A DNA stretch of 64,000 bases. It comes from Streptomyces tirandamycinicus. GTDB taxonomy: Bacteria > Actinomycetota > Actinomycetes > Streptomycetales > Streptomycetaceae. Made by a program: the position numbers and the translations under genes. The stretch is taken from the NCBI RefSeq assembly GCF_003097515.1, contig NZ_CP029188.1, forward strand, positions 5,810,531 through 5,874,530. Reading direction: 5' to 3'. The notes below the pieces were generated by a model that saw only the letters and a program-made list of their open reading frames with translations, was not told the DNA's origin and did not search any database. Positions 32,872 to 41,852 of this stretch are shown piece by piece; within the stretch, counting starts at the first letter, position 1, and every line of letters starts with the position of its first letter.

Positions 32872-34278
32872 GTGAGCAGGACGTACGCGGGGGCGCGGCT
32901 GCGGCGGCTGCGCGAGGAGCGCCGGATGACGCAGGCCGAACTCGCACGTGTCCTGGGCATCTCCCCGAGCTACCTCAACCAGATGGAGCACGACTCCCGT
33001 CCGCTGACCGTGCCCGTGCTGCTGAGACTGACGGAGAGCTTCGGCGTCGACCCGGGCTTCTTTTCCGAACGCGACACCACCAGGCTCGTGGCCGACCTGC
33101 GCGAGGCGCTGGCACCGGAGATCGCCGAGGCGCGGGTGTCCGCGTCGGACCTCGGCGAGCTCGCCTCACGCATGCCCGCCGTCGCCAAGGTGCTGGTGGA
33201 CCTCGGCCGCCGCAACCAGGCCCTGTCCGAGCGGCTCGCCACCGCCGCCGACGGCAGGGGAGCCCGGCCGGCGGAACCCCGCACGCCCCACGAGGAGATC
33301 CGGGAGTACTTCTACCGCCGCCGGAACTACCTGCACGACACCGACCTCGCCGCGGAACGGCTGGCCGAGGAGATCGGCATACGGCCCGGCGAGATCGTCC
33401 GCGCCCTCACGGCCCGTCTGGTCGAGGCCCACCGGGTGCGCCTCACCGCCGAGAGCGGGGACCGCCTGCACCACTACGACGAGGAGGCCCGCGCCCTCCA
33501 CCTCTCCCCGCGGCTGCGGCCGGGGCAGCGGGCGTTCCGCCTGGCCACCCAGCTCGCCCTGCTGGAGTACGGCGACGAACTGGACCGGCAGGCGGCCGAG
33601 GACTTCCCCGCCGGTTCGCCCACGCACGCCCTGGCCCGCATCGGCATCGCCAACTACTTCGCCGCCGCGCTCATCCTGCCGTACCGCGCCTTCCACACCG
33701 CGGCCGAGGAGGTGCGTTACGACATCGAGCGCCTCACCGACCGCTACGGCCTCGGCTACGAGACGGTCTGCCACCGTCTGAGCACGCTCCAGCGGCCCCG
33801 GCTGCGCGGGGTGCCGTTCTCGTTCGTGCGCGTCGACCGCGCCGGCAACATGTCCAAACGCCAGTCCGCGACCGGCTTCCACTTCTCCCGGGCCGGCGGC
33901 ACCTGCCCGCTGTGGAACGTGTACGAGGCGTTCGCCGCGCCGGGCCGCATCCATGTGCAGATTGCCGAGATGCCCGACGGGCAGCGGTACCTGTGGACCG
34001 CCCGCGCGATCACCCGGCACAGGGGAGGGTGGGGCGAACCCGGGAAGACCTTCGCCATCGGCCTCGGCTGCGAGATCCGGCACGCCCACCGGCTCGTCTA
34101 CTCGGACGGGCTGGACCTCGACAGCGCGTCCGCCGCCACCCCGATCGGCATGGGCTGCCGTGTCTGCGAACGGCTCGACTGTCCTCAGCGCGCGGCGCCG
34201 CCGCTCGGCCACCCGCTGCGGATCGACCACAACAGCAGCACCTTCGTCCCCTACCCGGTGGGGCCCGCCGCTCCCTGA
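32872..34278 (+). CDS. RamB-like acetate/glyoxylate regulator
   Basis: A 468-aa regulator. The N-terminal XRE helix-turn-helix is LRRLREERRMTQAELARVLG/ISPSYLNQMEHDSRPL. A central IrrE/ImmA-like (peptidase-like) domain includes GIANYFAAALILPYRAFHTA without a clear HExxH. The C-terminal cysteine-rich domain reads GMGCRVCERLDCPQRA, the short-chain fatty-acyl regulator signature. GTG 32872 has AGGGAG upstream. RamB in Corynebacterium and Mycobacterium controls isocitrate lyase and malate synthase. Position opposite aceA supports the same role, with self-control possible. Confidence 0.9.
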   Translation: MSRTYAGARLRRLREERRMTQAELARVLGISPSYLNQMEHDSRPLTVPVLLRLTESFGVDPGFFSERDTTRLVADLREALAPEIAEARVSASDLGELASRMPAVAKVLVDLGRRNQALSERLATAADGRGARPAEPRTPHEEIREYFYRRRNYLHDTDLAAERLAEEIGIRPGEIVRALTARLVEAHRVRLTAESGDRLHHYDEEARALHLSPRLRPGQRAFRLATQLALLEYGDELDRQAAEDFPAGSPTHALARIGIANYFAAALILPYRAFHTAAEEVRYDIERLTDRYGLGYETVCHRLSTLQRPRLRGVPFSFVRVDRAGNMSKRQSATGFHFSRAGGTCPLWNVYEAFAAPGRIHVQIAEMPDGQRYLWTARAITRHRGGWGEPGKTFAIGLGCEIRHAHRLVYSDGLDLDSASAATPIGMGCRVCERLDCPQRAAPPLGHPLRIDHNSSTFVPYPVGPAAP

Positions 34279-34339
34279 GACGACCCCGGGAGAAATGCCG
34301 TGCACGGTCGCCGGCGGCAGGCTCCCGGCGCGTCTCCCG

Positions 34340-34395
34340 CCGGATCACACGCGCCGGATCACACGCGCCGGATCACACGCGCCGGATCACACGCG
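34340..34395. repeat. four identical 14-bp tandem repeats
   Basis: CCGGATCACACGCG is repeated four times exactly. The last copy holds the stop codon of the minus-strand membrane protein gene, so expansion of the array would move sequence right behind that gene's end. Confidence 0.9.
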
Positions 34396-35184
34396 CACGG
34401 GAGCCCGTCGGCCACGAGCCCACACCGCCGTCGCGGCCACGACGGCGAGGCCCGCGGCGGCGGTGCCGGCCAGCACGGGCTGCCCGGCACCCAGCGCCCC
34501 CAGCGCGGCCGTCAGCAGACCCCAGCCCGCGGCGAGGGCGTAGGGCACCAGCCCTCGTGTCCACACGACGACGGCGACCGCCGTGGCCGTGGCGCCGGCG
34601 AGCACCGCGCACTGACCGGCCACACCCACCGCTCCCTCGACGGGGGCGCCCGATCCGGCCAGGGCGGTGGTGAGGTTCACCCAGACCGCGATGCTCGACC
34701 ATCCCGTGTAGACACCGAGCATCCACCACAGAAGCCCCCGTGGCAGAGGCCCCCAGCCCGCGATCGCGCCCTGCTGCTCCAGAGCGACGGACATCGCCCG
34801 GAGCAGGCCGGCGATCATGACGGCGAACACCGCCACCGTCCCCCACACCGGGGCCACCTCCGCCGCGACCAGCCAGCAGCTGAACCCGGCGAAGACCACG
34901 GACAGCGGCACGGCCAGCCGATCACGCAGGTCCGGATCCGGGCGGCGTCCGGGCAGAGCCCAGACGGCGTACGCGAGACACAGCAACTCCACCAGGGTCC
35001 AGATCGAGAACGCCCAGCCGACGGGGACGATGGGCGGCTCACCGGCCCGGTCGGCAGCCGTGAACTCGCCGCCGTAGAGCCGGCTGAGAACGGAACTCAC
35101 CACCTGCCCGACCGCCAGCACCAGCATCACCGCCCGCCACGGGACGGCTCGGCGGGCGGAGCGGGTCGGGGAGACGGCTTGCAC
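34387..35184 (-). CDS. seven-to-eight-helix membrane protein
   Basis: A 265-aa hydrophobic protein with about seven to eight helices. Helix-forming segments include VMLVLAVGQVVSSVLSRLYG, VGWAFSIWTLVELLCLAYAV, VFAGFSCWLVAAEVAPVWGT, GLLWWMLGVYTGWSSIAVWV and GLLTAALGALGAGQPVLAGT. The layout and aromatic segments (GWAFSIW, GVYTGWSSIAVW) recall distant TspO/MBR-like proteins, but I cannot assign a family with confidence. GTG 35184 has AGGATGA upstream. It stands alone between convergent RamB-like and divergent oxidoreductase genes. Confidence 0.75.
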   Translation of the reverse strand: MQAVSPTRSARRAVPWRAVMLVLAVGQVVSSVLSRLYGGEFTAADRAGEPPIVPVGWAFSIWTLVELLCLAYAVWALPGRRPDPDLRDRLAVPLSVVFAGFSCWLVAAEVAPVWGTVAVFAVMIAGLLRAMSVALEQQGAIAGWGPLPRGLLWWMLGVYTGWSSIAVWVNLTTALAGSGAPVEGAVGVAGQCAVLAGATATAVAVVVWTRGLVPYALAAGWGLLTAALGALGAGQPVLAGTAAAGLAVVAATAVWARGRRAPVRV

Positions 35185-35239
35185 TGGCGATCATCCTTCC
35201 GCCGACCACAGGGTCCTTCCCCGATCGTCGTCGACCGAC

Positions 35240-35395
35240 CTCGGGCTTCCTTCAGCCGTCGTCGGTCCTGGCAGGTCTTCGTCGGTCTGCGCAGGTCTTG
35301 GCAGGCCTTCGTCGCTGTCGGCAGGTCTTCGTCGGTGTCGGCAGGTGTCGGCAGGTCTCGGCAGGTCTCGGCAGGTCTCGGCAGGTCTTCTTCGA
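35240..35395. repeat. GGCAGGTCTC decamer array
   Basis: From 35340 to 35390 the decamer GGCAGGTCTC is repeated five times nearly perfectly. Looser CAGGTCTTCGTCGG units extend back to about 35240. It fills the gap before the quinone-oxidoreductase-like gene; no gene is encoded. Confidence 0.85.
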
Positions 35396-35582
35396 TGTTC
35401 TCGCGAAACGCGGACCGCGGATGCGGCGCACACGCCCGAACGCGTCACCGGCCGGCGGGGTGCCCGCGCTCACCGCCCCGGATGCGGACGATTCGGCTGC
35501 CTCGCCGGCGGCCGGAACGCACTGTCGTACACCCTCGGCACTTGCCCTCCCGCCCGGCGAGCTCATACTCTCGCGAGTGCCC

Positions 35583-35598
35583 TACCGACCAGTTGGTA
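35583..35598. promoter_or_regulatory. TetR-type operator candidate
   Basis: TACCGACCAGTTGGTA is a near-palindrome (12 of 16 bases symmetric), typical of TetR regulators of oxidoreductase genes. It lies 73 bp before the oxidoreductase start. No TetR gene is adjacent. Confidence 0.5.
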
Positions 35599-35670
35599 TG
35601 CCCCGGCGTCGGCTCGCGGCCGCCTGCCCACGACCACCCGCCGACGCCCACCACCCGAGGAGCCGCGGAC

Positions 35671-36684
35671 ATGAGCCCCGTCAACCGTCAAGTGCGCCTT
35701 GCCGCACGTCCCGTCGGACAGCCCCGTCCCGGCGACTGGGAGCACACCGAGGAGCCGGTCGGCGAGCCCGGAGAGGGCGAGATCCTGGTCCGGGTGAAGT
35801 ACCTGTCGATCGACCCGGCGATGCGCGGCTGGATGAACGACGCCAAGTCGTACATCGAGCCGGTCGGCATCGGAGAGGTCATGCGCGCGGGCGCGGTCGG
35901 GGAGGTCATCGCCTCCCGGCACCCCCGGTTCGCGGTCGGCGACCATGTCTCCGGCGCCTTCGGCGTCCAGGAGTACTGCCTGTCCGACGGGCGCGGCGTC
36001 GCTCCCGCCGACCCGGAGCTCGCCCCCCTGCCGGTGCACCTCGGCACCCTCGGCATGTCCGGGATGACGGCGTACTTCGGCCTGCTCGACATCGGCCGTC
36101 CCGAGGCCGGGCAGACCGTCGTGGTCTCCGGCGCTGCGGGCGCGGTCGGCAGCGTGGTCGGCCAGATCGCCAGGATCAAGGGCTGCCGGGTCATCGGCAT
36201 CGCGGGCGGCGAGCGCAAGTGCCGTGCGCTCGTCGACGACCTCGGCTTCGACGCGGCGATCGACTACCAGTCGCAGGATGTGCGCAAGGCCCTGCGCGAG
36301 CACGCCCCCGACGGGGTGGACGTCTACTTCGACAACGTCGGCGGCGACATCCTTGACGCGGTGCTCACCCGCCTCGCCCGCGGCGCCCGGATCGTCGTCT
36401 GCGGCGCGATCTCCCAGTACAACAACACCGAACCGGTCAAGGGCCCGAGCAACTACCTGTCGCTGCTCGTGAACCGCGCGACCATGACCGGCATGGTCGT
36501 CTTCGACTACGCCGACCGCTACGCCGAGGCCGTCCGGCAACTGGCCGAATGGCGTGCCGAGGGCAGGCTCGTCTCGGTGGAGGACGTGGTGGACGGAGGG
36601 GTGAGCGCGTTCCCGGACACGCTGCTCAGGCTCTTCCGGGGCGAGAACCACGGCAAGCTCGTGCTCGCCGTCGCGGGCGGGTGA
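35671..36684 (+). CDS. NADP-dependent MDR oxidoreductase
   Basis: A 337-aa zinc-free medium-chain dehydrogenase/reductase of the alkenal/prostaglandin reductase type. Landmarks are LSIDPAMRGWMND near the N-terminus, LGMSGMTAYFGLLDIG, the Rossmann motif VSGAAGAVGSVVGQIARIKG, YFDNVGGDILDAVL and GAISQYNN. It reduces activated double bonds with NADPH. ATG 35671 has GAGGAG 8 nt upstream. It is coupled to the SDR gene by a GTGA overlap. TetR-like control is suggested by the palindrome at 35583. Confidence 0.92.
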   Translation: MSPVNRQVRLAARPVGQPRPGDWEHTEEPVGEPGEGEILVRVKYLSIDPAMRGWMNDAKSYIEPVGIGEVMRAGAVGEVIASRHPRFAVGDHVSGAFGVQEYCLSDGRGVAPADPELAPLPVHLGTLGMSGMTAYFGLLDIGRPEAGQTVVVSGAAGAVGSVVGQIARIKGCRVIGIAGGERKCRALVDDLGFDAAIDYQSQDVRKALREHAPDGVDVYFDNVGGDILDAVLTRLARGARIVVCGAISQYNNTEPVKGPSNYLSLLVNRATMTGMVVFDYADRYAEAVRQLAEWRAEGRLVSVEDVVDGGVSAFPDTLLRLFRGENHGKLVLAVAGG

Positions 36685-37478
36685 GCCCGATGGCGGCCAT
36701 GGAACTCAAGGACGCGGGCGTCGTGGTCACCGGAGCGGGGTCGGGCATCGGAGCGGCGCTCGCCCGCCGCTTCGCCGCCGAGGGCGCCCGGCTCGTGATC
36801 AACGACCTGGACGCCGGTGCGGCGGCCCGGGTCGCCGAGGAGGTCGGCGGGTTCGCCGTGCCGGGGGACGCGGGAGCCGAGGAGAGCGTCGCCTCCCTCA
36901 TCACCGCGGCCCGGGCCCACCTCGGCGAGATCGACCTGTACTGCGCCAACGCCGGGATCGAGCCCGGCGGCTCGGAGCACTCCCCGGAGGAGGTGTGGGA
37001 CAGCGTCTGGCAGGTCAACGTCATGGGCCATGTCCGAGCCTCCCGCCATCTGATCGGACCGTGGCTGGAGCGCGGTCGCGGCCGGCTGATCGCCACCGTT
37101 TCCGCGGCCGGCCTGCTCACCCACCTCGAGTCGGCGCCCTACTCGGTGTCCAAGCACGGCGCGCTGGCCTTCGCCGAGTGGCTGTCGGCCAACTACGGCG
37201 ACAGGGGCGTCACGGTCCAGGTGGTGTGCCCGCTGGGTGTGCGGACCGAGATGTACGAGCGGTCGGACGCCGCCGCGAAGGAGGTGCTCGGCGCCTCGGT
37301 GCTCGACCCGGAGGACGTCGCCGACGCGGTGATGAAGGGTCTCGCGGACGGGCACTTTCTGATCCTTCCCCACGCCGAGGTACGCGAGCACTACGCGTAC
37401 CGGGCGACCGACACCGACCGCTGGCTGCGCGGGATGCGGCGGCTGCGCCGGCGCATCGACGACGTCGCCGCGGGCTGA
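36681..37478 (+). CDS. short-chain dehydrogenase/reductase
   Basis: A 265-aa SDR. The cofactor motif is VVVTGAGSGIGAALARRFAA, NAG is in LYCANAGIEPGG, and the catalytic Ser-Tyr-Lys are in TVSAAGLLTH and YSVSKHG. An Arg-rich tail ends RRRIDDVAAG. GTG 36681 overlaps the preceding stop (GTGA); ATG 36690 is an equally possible start. It works with the MDR enzyme, perhaps on the same carbonyl or lipid substrate. Its 3' end has a second, eroded copy at 43635-43707. Confidence 0.88.
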   Translation: MSPMAAMELKDAGVVVTGAGSGIGAALARRFAAEGARLVINDLDAGAAARVAEEVGGFAVPGDAGAEESVASLITAARAHLGEIDLYCANAGIEPGGSEHSPEEVWDSVWQVNVMGHVRASRHLIGPWLERGRGRLIATVSAAGLLTHLESAPYSVSKHGALAFAEWLSANYGDRGVTVQVVCPLGVRTEMYERSDAAAKEVLGASVLDPEDVADAVMKGLADGHFLILPHAEVREHYAYRATDTDRWLRGMRRLRRRIDDVAAG

Positions 37479-37497
37479 AGCGGCACGCCACGGGCGT

Positions 37498-38754
37498 TCA
37501 GTGCCACGCTCCCGACACGCGCCGGGTGACGACGGCGCTGAACGTGCGCACGCCCCGTGTCGAGCCGGGGTCGATACCGGTGAGCTCGCGGACCCGGCGC
37601 AGGCGGTAGTCCAGGGTGCGGCTGTGGACGTTGAGCGCGCTCGCCGTGGAACCGCGGTGCATGTCGTGGCGGTAGTACGCGTCGAGGGTGGCGAGGAGAT
37701 CCGGGCCGGTCTCCAGGCGACGGGCCACCGTGCGGATCCAGTCGTCGACGAACGGCACGTCCGCGACGGCGAGTTCGACGAACACGTCGGCCAGTGTGTG
37801 CGGCCGCAGCCGGGCGGGCGCCCGGTGCAGCGGGGCTGCCCGGCTGATCCGCCGCGCGCGGTGCAGAGCGCCGGCCAGTTCCGGCAGTGGTGCGGTGGCC
37901 GTGCCGACGGCGCAGGGGCGGCCGAGGGCGCGGGCGAAGTCCTGTACGAGATCCGGCAGGTGGTGGGGGGTGAGGTCGGGCAAGAGGTCGGGCACCGAGT
38001 GCGGTGGTGCGTCGTCCGCGGCCGTGGCTCCGGAGAACAGGGGAAGCAGGGCGATCAGCTCGCCGCTCCCGTCGCCGCTTTCCGGCCCCCACATGACAGG
38101 TACCCGGTGGCTTTTCACCAGAATCCCGATCTCGTTCTCCAGGAAATGATCGACGATGGGCCGGTCCGGGAGCCGGAACACCGTCACCGCGCAGCGGTCG
38201 GGCAGTTCCATGCCCACGGCCGCGGCGAGTTCCGCCGCAATCGGTTCCCCGTTCAGCAGTGACCGGGCAAGAAGGGCGACCTGCTCGGCGTACGGCAGGC
38301 GGCGGCGCAGTGCGCGTACGAATCCCCGCCGGTAGGCGCCGATACCGCGTTCGCCCTGCGCGGCGAACCAGGTCATCATGCGCATGAGTTCGTCGGCACC
38401 TCCGCCGCGCTCGGCCTCGGTCGCCTCGCTGATCTCACGCAGCATGAGTGCGGTGTGCACGTCCAGCACCCGCCGGCGCGCGTCGAGCGACATCCCGGCG
38501 CTCCCTCGCAGCTCTCCCATCGATGCGATGCAGCTGAGATCGCCGCCGCTCAACTCGCTGTTGTGGGGCGACAGTTCGACGGTGCGGCGGCGGAGCCAGA
38601 GTGCGTGCTCCAGTGTCCTGGCCCGTGCCCGGGGGTCCTTGTGCAGCAGCCGGAACTCCGGGATCTCACGTGTGTACGTCTCGACCTCACGACGGGCGCT
38701 GGCCGTCGCCTGCCGGGCCAGCTCGGCGAAGAGGCTCCCCATGGGCGCAAGCAT
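37498..38754 (-). CDS. PucR-family transcriptional regulator
   Basis: A 418-aa regulator with the C-terminal PucR/CdaR helix-turn-helix: LDAYYRHDMHRGSTASALNV and SRTLDYRLRRVRELTGIDPG. The N-terminal 300 residues are a sensor region without a recognised ligand domain (ELARQATASARREVETYTRE near the start). Starts at ATG 38754 or 38742 are both possible and neither has a clear ribosome binding site. It is convergent with the MDR-SDR pair, ending 20 bp from it, and divergent from the DUF4394 gene. Its target is not evident. Confidence 0.85.
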   Translation of the reverse strand: MLAPMGSLFAELARQATASARREVETYTREIPEFRLLHKDPRARARTLEHALWLRRRTVELSPHNSELSGGDLSCIASMGELRGSAGMSLDARRRVLDVHTALMLREISEATEAERGGGADELMRMMTWFAAQGERGIGAYRRGFVRALRRRLPYAEQVALLARSLLNGEPIAAELAAAVGMELPDRCAVTVFRLPDRPIVDHFLENEIGILVKSHRVPVMWGPESGDGSGELIALLPLFSGATAADDAPPHSVPDLLPDLTPHHLPDLVQDFARALGRPCAVGTATAPLPELAGALHRARRISRAAPLHRAPARLRPHTLADVFVELAVADVPFVDDWIRTVARRLETGPDLLATLDAYYRHDMHRGSTASALNVHSRTLDYRLRRVRELTGIDPGSTRGVRTFSAVVTRRVSGAWH

Positions 38755-38959
38755 GTCAGGCGGGCCCGGCGCCCGACAGGTGGGATCCGGACGGCGTTCA
38801 TCACTCCGCGCAAACGGTGGCGCATATCCCGGCGGAGCTCTTGTCACTGTGCGCAAAATTCCCGGCTCCGGGCGCTCTCGGCAACCCATGCGCTTGTGAC
38901 GGGGACGCCGGGCCCTCTTAATGGGAACGCACCTGAACGCATTATGAGGAACGCCTGCG

Positions 38960-39060
38960 AAGCCATTCCCGAGCGACTCCGCAGCGAATGCGGAACGAGC
39001 ACGGAACGACTTCGGAACGACTGCGAAGTGACTGCGAAACGGCTGCGAAACGACTGCCGT
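38960..39060. repeat. GGAACGACTGCGAA-type repeats
   Basis: Units of about 10-14 bp built on CGGAACGA/CTGCGAA recur between 38965 and 39060 upstream of the DUF4394 gene. They interrupt the otherwise gene-free 385-bp gap that must hold the divergent promoters. Confidence 0.75.
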
Positions 39061-39139
39061 GATCGGTGCGCGCAGTGGGCAGCGGAATCGCCGGCCGGGT
39101 GCCTCGAACGGCACCCGCCCCAACGGGAGGGAATTTCCC

Positions 39140-40096
39140 ATGAAAACAGGCGCGGGAAAGCGCGTCATGGTGTCGGTCGCGGCCGTGGCCACATCGACGG
39201 CGCTAGCCCTCGGCACGGCGGGTACCGGCTCGGCCGCCCCCGCCCCCGAAGCCCCCGCCCTCGCCCCCGAAGCCTCCACGCCCGGAGTCTCCACCCCCCA
39301 AGCCGCCTCCCCCCGGGCCTCCGCCGCCGCGCCCAGCCTCCGCGCGTTCGGGATCAGCGGCGACGGCACCCTGATGGCCACGTTCACGACCGACCGGCCC
39401 CAGGTCCTCGACTGGGTCCGGGTCGTCACCGGCCTCAGCGGCGACACAAGCCTGATCGGGATCGACTTCCGGGTACAGAACGGCCTGATGTACGGCGTCG
39501 GCAACAAGGGCGGCATCTACACGATCAAGACCCCGCCGGTCACCGCGGACGTCGTGGTCACCAAGGTGTCCCAGCTCCAGTACGCGCTGAACGGCGCCAA
39601 CTTCGGCGTCGACTTCAACCCGGCGGCCGACCGCCTCCGCGTGATCAGCGACAACGGCCAGAACCTGCGGCACAACGTCAACGACCACAGCACCGTCCAG
39701 GACCTGAACCTCACCACCCCGCCCACCGAGGGCACGACCAAGGGGGTCTCGGCCGCCGCATACACCAACAACGACCTCAGCGCGGCCACCGGGACCACGC
39801 TGGTGGACATCAACACGACCGGCGACCAGGTCGTCCTCCAGTCCCCGGCGAACAACGGCACCCTCGCCGCTACCGGCAGCCTCGGCATCGACGCCGGGAT
39901 CAACGCGGGCATGGACATCTTCAGCACCCTGTCCGGCGGGAAGACGGCCGACAACGCCGCCTTCGCCTGCCTCACCCCGTACGGCGCCGGCACCCCCTCG
40001 CTGTACAGCGTCGACATCCTCACCGGCCAGGCCACATCCATCGGCCAGTTCCCGCTGAACATCACCGACCTGGCCGTCTCCCTCACCGGATCCTGA
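39140..40096 (+). CDS. secreted DUF4394 protein
   Basis: A 318-aa exported protein. A signal peptide (VMVSVAAVATSTALALGTAG) is followed by a Pro/Ala spacer. The DUF4394 domain follows: LIGIDFRVQNGLMYGVGNKG, VDFNPAADRLRVISDNGQNL and a terminal LTGQATSIGQF. The repeated beta pattern suggests a propeller-like fold. Function is unknown in the family. ATG 39140 has GGGAGG upstream. It precedes two secreted peptidase-like genes but is separated from them by 140 bp. Confidence 0.88.
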   Translation: MKTGAGKRVMVSVAAVATSTALALGTAGTGSAAPAPEAPALAPEASTPGVSTPQAASPRASAAAPSLRAFGISGDGTLMATFTTDRPQVLDWVRVVTGLSGDTSLIGIDFRVQNGLMYGVGNKGGIYTIKTPPVTADVVVTKVSQLQYALNGANFGVDFNPAADRLRVISDNGQNLRHNVNDHSTVQDLNLTTPPTEGTTKGVSAAAYTNNDLSAATGTTLVDINTTGDQVVLQSPANNGTLAATGSLGIDAGINAGMDIFSTLSGGKTADNAAFACLTPYGAGTPSLYSVDILTGQATSIGQFPLNITDLAVSLTGS

Positions 40097-40236
40097 GCCG
40101 CGGCCGCCCTCCGGCTGGGCCGTCCGTGTGCACGTACGCGGACCACTCGGTAACGTCGATGGCACGTGCATTCCGTCCATACTGCCGCGGCGTCGCCCGG
40201 CAGGGCGGCCGTCGGTCGGCGGAGGAACGGGATCAT

Positions 40237-41838
40237 ATGGCAGAGCACGGCTTCCGCGACGGGGCGGCGGCCGCCGGGGCCGTTCTGGCCCTCCTGGCGG
40301 CACTCGGCCCGGCACCGGCGGGCGCCGCACCGCGGAACGCCGCTACTGCCGCGGCCACCGGACCCGCCGCGGGTACCGGTATCGCCGCGGCCGCCGGACC
40401 CGGCTCGGCCGCCGTGTCCGGTTTCGTGCCGGGCCCCTGCCCCGGGACCGCCGAGCCGGTCGCAGCGCTGGCCACCGCCCGGTGCGGATTCCTGGAGGTC
40501 CCCGAGAACCGCGCCCGTCCCGGCGGCCGGACCATCCGGCTGGCCGTGGCGGTCATCCCGGCCACCTCGGCGAAGCCCGCCCAGGATCCCGTCGTGTTCA
40601 TGTCGGGTGGCCCGGGTGGCGACACCTTCGACGACATCCCGTTCCTGGTCTCCTCCGGCCTGAACCGGGACCGCGAACTGATCGTCATGGCCCAGCGCGG
40701 CAATCTCCACAGCAAGCCCGATCTCGCCTGCCCGGAGCTGGACCGCTTCCACGCCGCGTCCGTAGGGCTCCCTTCCTACGCACCGCGGACGCAGCGGCTC
40801 ATGCTCGACGCGGTGACGCAGTGCCGAGACCGCCTGAGGGCCGACGGAGTCGACCTCGGTGCCTACAACAGCACCGAGAACGCCGCCGACTTCGCCGATC
40901 TGCGCACGGCGCTCGGCATCGAGCAGTGGAACGTCTACGGCCACTCCTACGGCAGCAACCTGGCCATGACCTATCTGCGCCTGCACCCCCAGGGGATCCG
41001 TGCGGTGGCCCTCGACTCCTTCACCCCTCCGCAGTCCGTCTCCCTGCCGTTCGCCTGGGCCGGCGCCCGGGAGGGCCTCGACTACCTCTACCGGGCCTGC
41101 GAGGCGGAGACCCGCTGCAAGAGCCGCTACCCGGACCTCGAGCGCACCCTGAACGACCAGGTGCGCAAGCTGGAAGCCCGGCCGCTGACGCTGAACGTCC
41201 GGCCGCCGCAGGGCGGAGAGCCGGTGAAGGTCGTCCTCGACGGCGGCGCGCTGCTGAACGTGCTGGTCGCCAAGGGGATTCCGTTCGTCGACGTCCCGGC
41301 GGCGATCGACGAACTCGCCCGCGGACGTCCGGAGCGCTTCGCCCGGGCCCGCGCCGCCGGTTCGGTCCAGGCCGTCGGCCGGACCGCCCACGGCCTGACG
41401 CATTCGGTGGTGTGCAGCGAGTGGGTGCCGGGCCACTCGGCGCCCGATGTGCTGGAGGCCGGCCGCAGGGCCTTCCCCGGCCTGCCGGACGCGGTCCTGG
41501 CGCAGGCGCCCCAACTGGCCTTCCAGGACGAGGTGTGCCGGGTCTGGAACGTCCCGGACCGCACCGCCACCCAGCGGGTGGCCCCGGTCGGCTCGGTGCC
41601 GACGCTCTTCCTCAACGGGACGTTCGACATGAAGACCGGGGCGAGCTGGGCGCAGAAGACCGCCCGTACGCTGCCCCACTCGACCGCCGTGCAGATCCCC
41701 GGCATCGGGCACTGGGCGGTCCCGCAGTCGCCCTGCGCCCAGAAGGTGCTGGCGTCGTTCCTCAGCCGTCCGACCGCGCCCGACACCGGCTGCGTGGCGG
41801 GCCTCCGGTGGGAACCGTTCACGATCGCCCCGAGGTGA
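40237..41838 (+). CDS. secreted alpha/beta-hydrolase, tripeptidyl aminopeptidase-like
   Basis: A 533-aa exported serine hydrolase of the Streptomyces tripeptidyl-peptidase (Tap/SlpD-E) group. An N-terminal signal peptide is followed by FLEVPENRARPGGRTIRLAV, the nucleophile GHSYGSN (S237), Asp in NGTFDMKTG and His in GIGHWAVPQ. Paired cysteines suggest disulfides. ATG 40237 follows GGAGG. A nearly parallel paralogue starts 14 bp after its stop, so the two look like a tandem duplication. It probably trims peptides outside the cell. Confidence 0.9.
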   Translation: MAEHGFRDGAAAAGAVLALLAALGPAPAGAAPRNAATAAATGPAAGTGIAAAAGPGSAAVSGFVPGPCPGTAEPVAALATARCGFLEVPENRARPGGRTIRLAVAVIPATSAKPAQDPVVFMSGGPGGDTFDDIPFLVSSGLNRDRELIVMAQRGNLHSKPDLACPELDRFHAASVGLPSYAPRTQRLMLDAVTQCRDRLRADGVDLGAYNSTENAADFADLRTALGIEQWNVYGHSYGSNLAMTYLRLHPQGIRAVALDSFTPPQSVSLPFAWAGAREGLDYLYRACEAETRCKSRYPDLERTLNDQVRKLEARPLTLNVRPPQGGEPVKVVLDGGALLNVLVAKGIPFVDVPAAIDELARGRPERFARARAAGSVQAVGRTAHGLTHSVVCSEWVPGHSAPDVLEAGRRAFPGLPDAVLAQAPQLAFQDEVCRVWNVPDRTATQRVAPVGSVPTLFLNGTFDMKTGASWAQKTARTLPHSTAVQIPGIGHWAVPQSPCAQKVLASFLSRPTAPDTGCVAGLRWEPFTIAPR

Positions 41839-41852
41839 CCGGGAGAGCAGAG

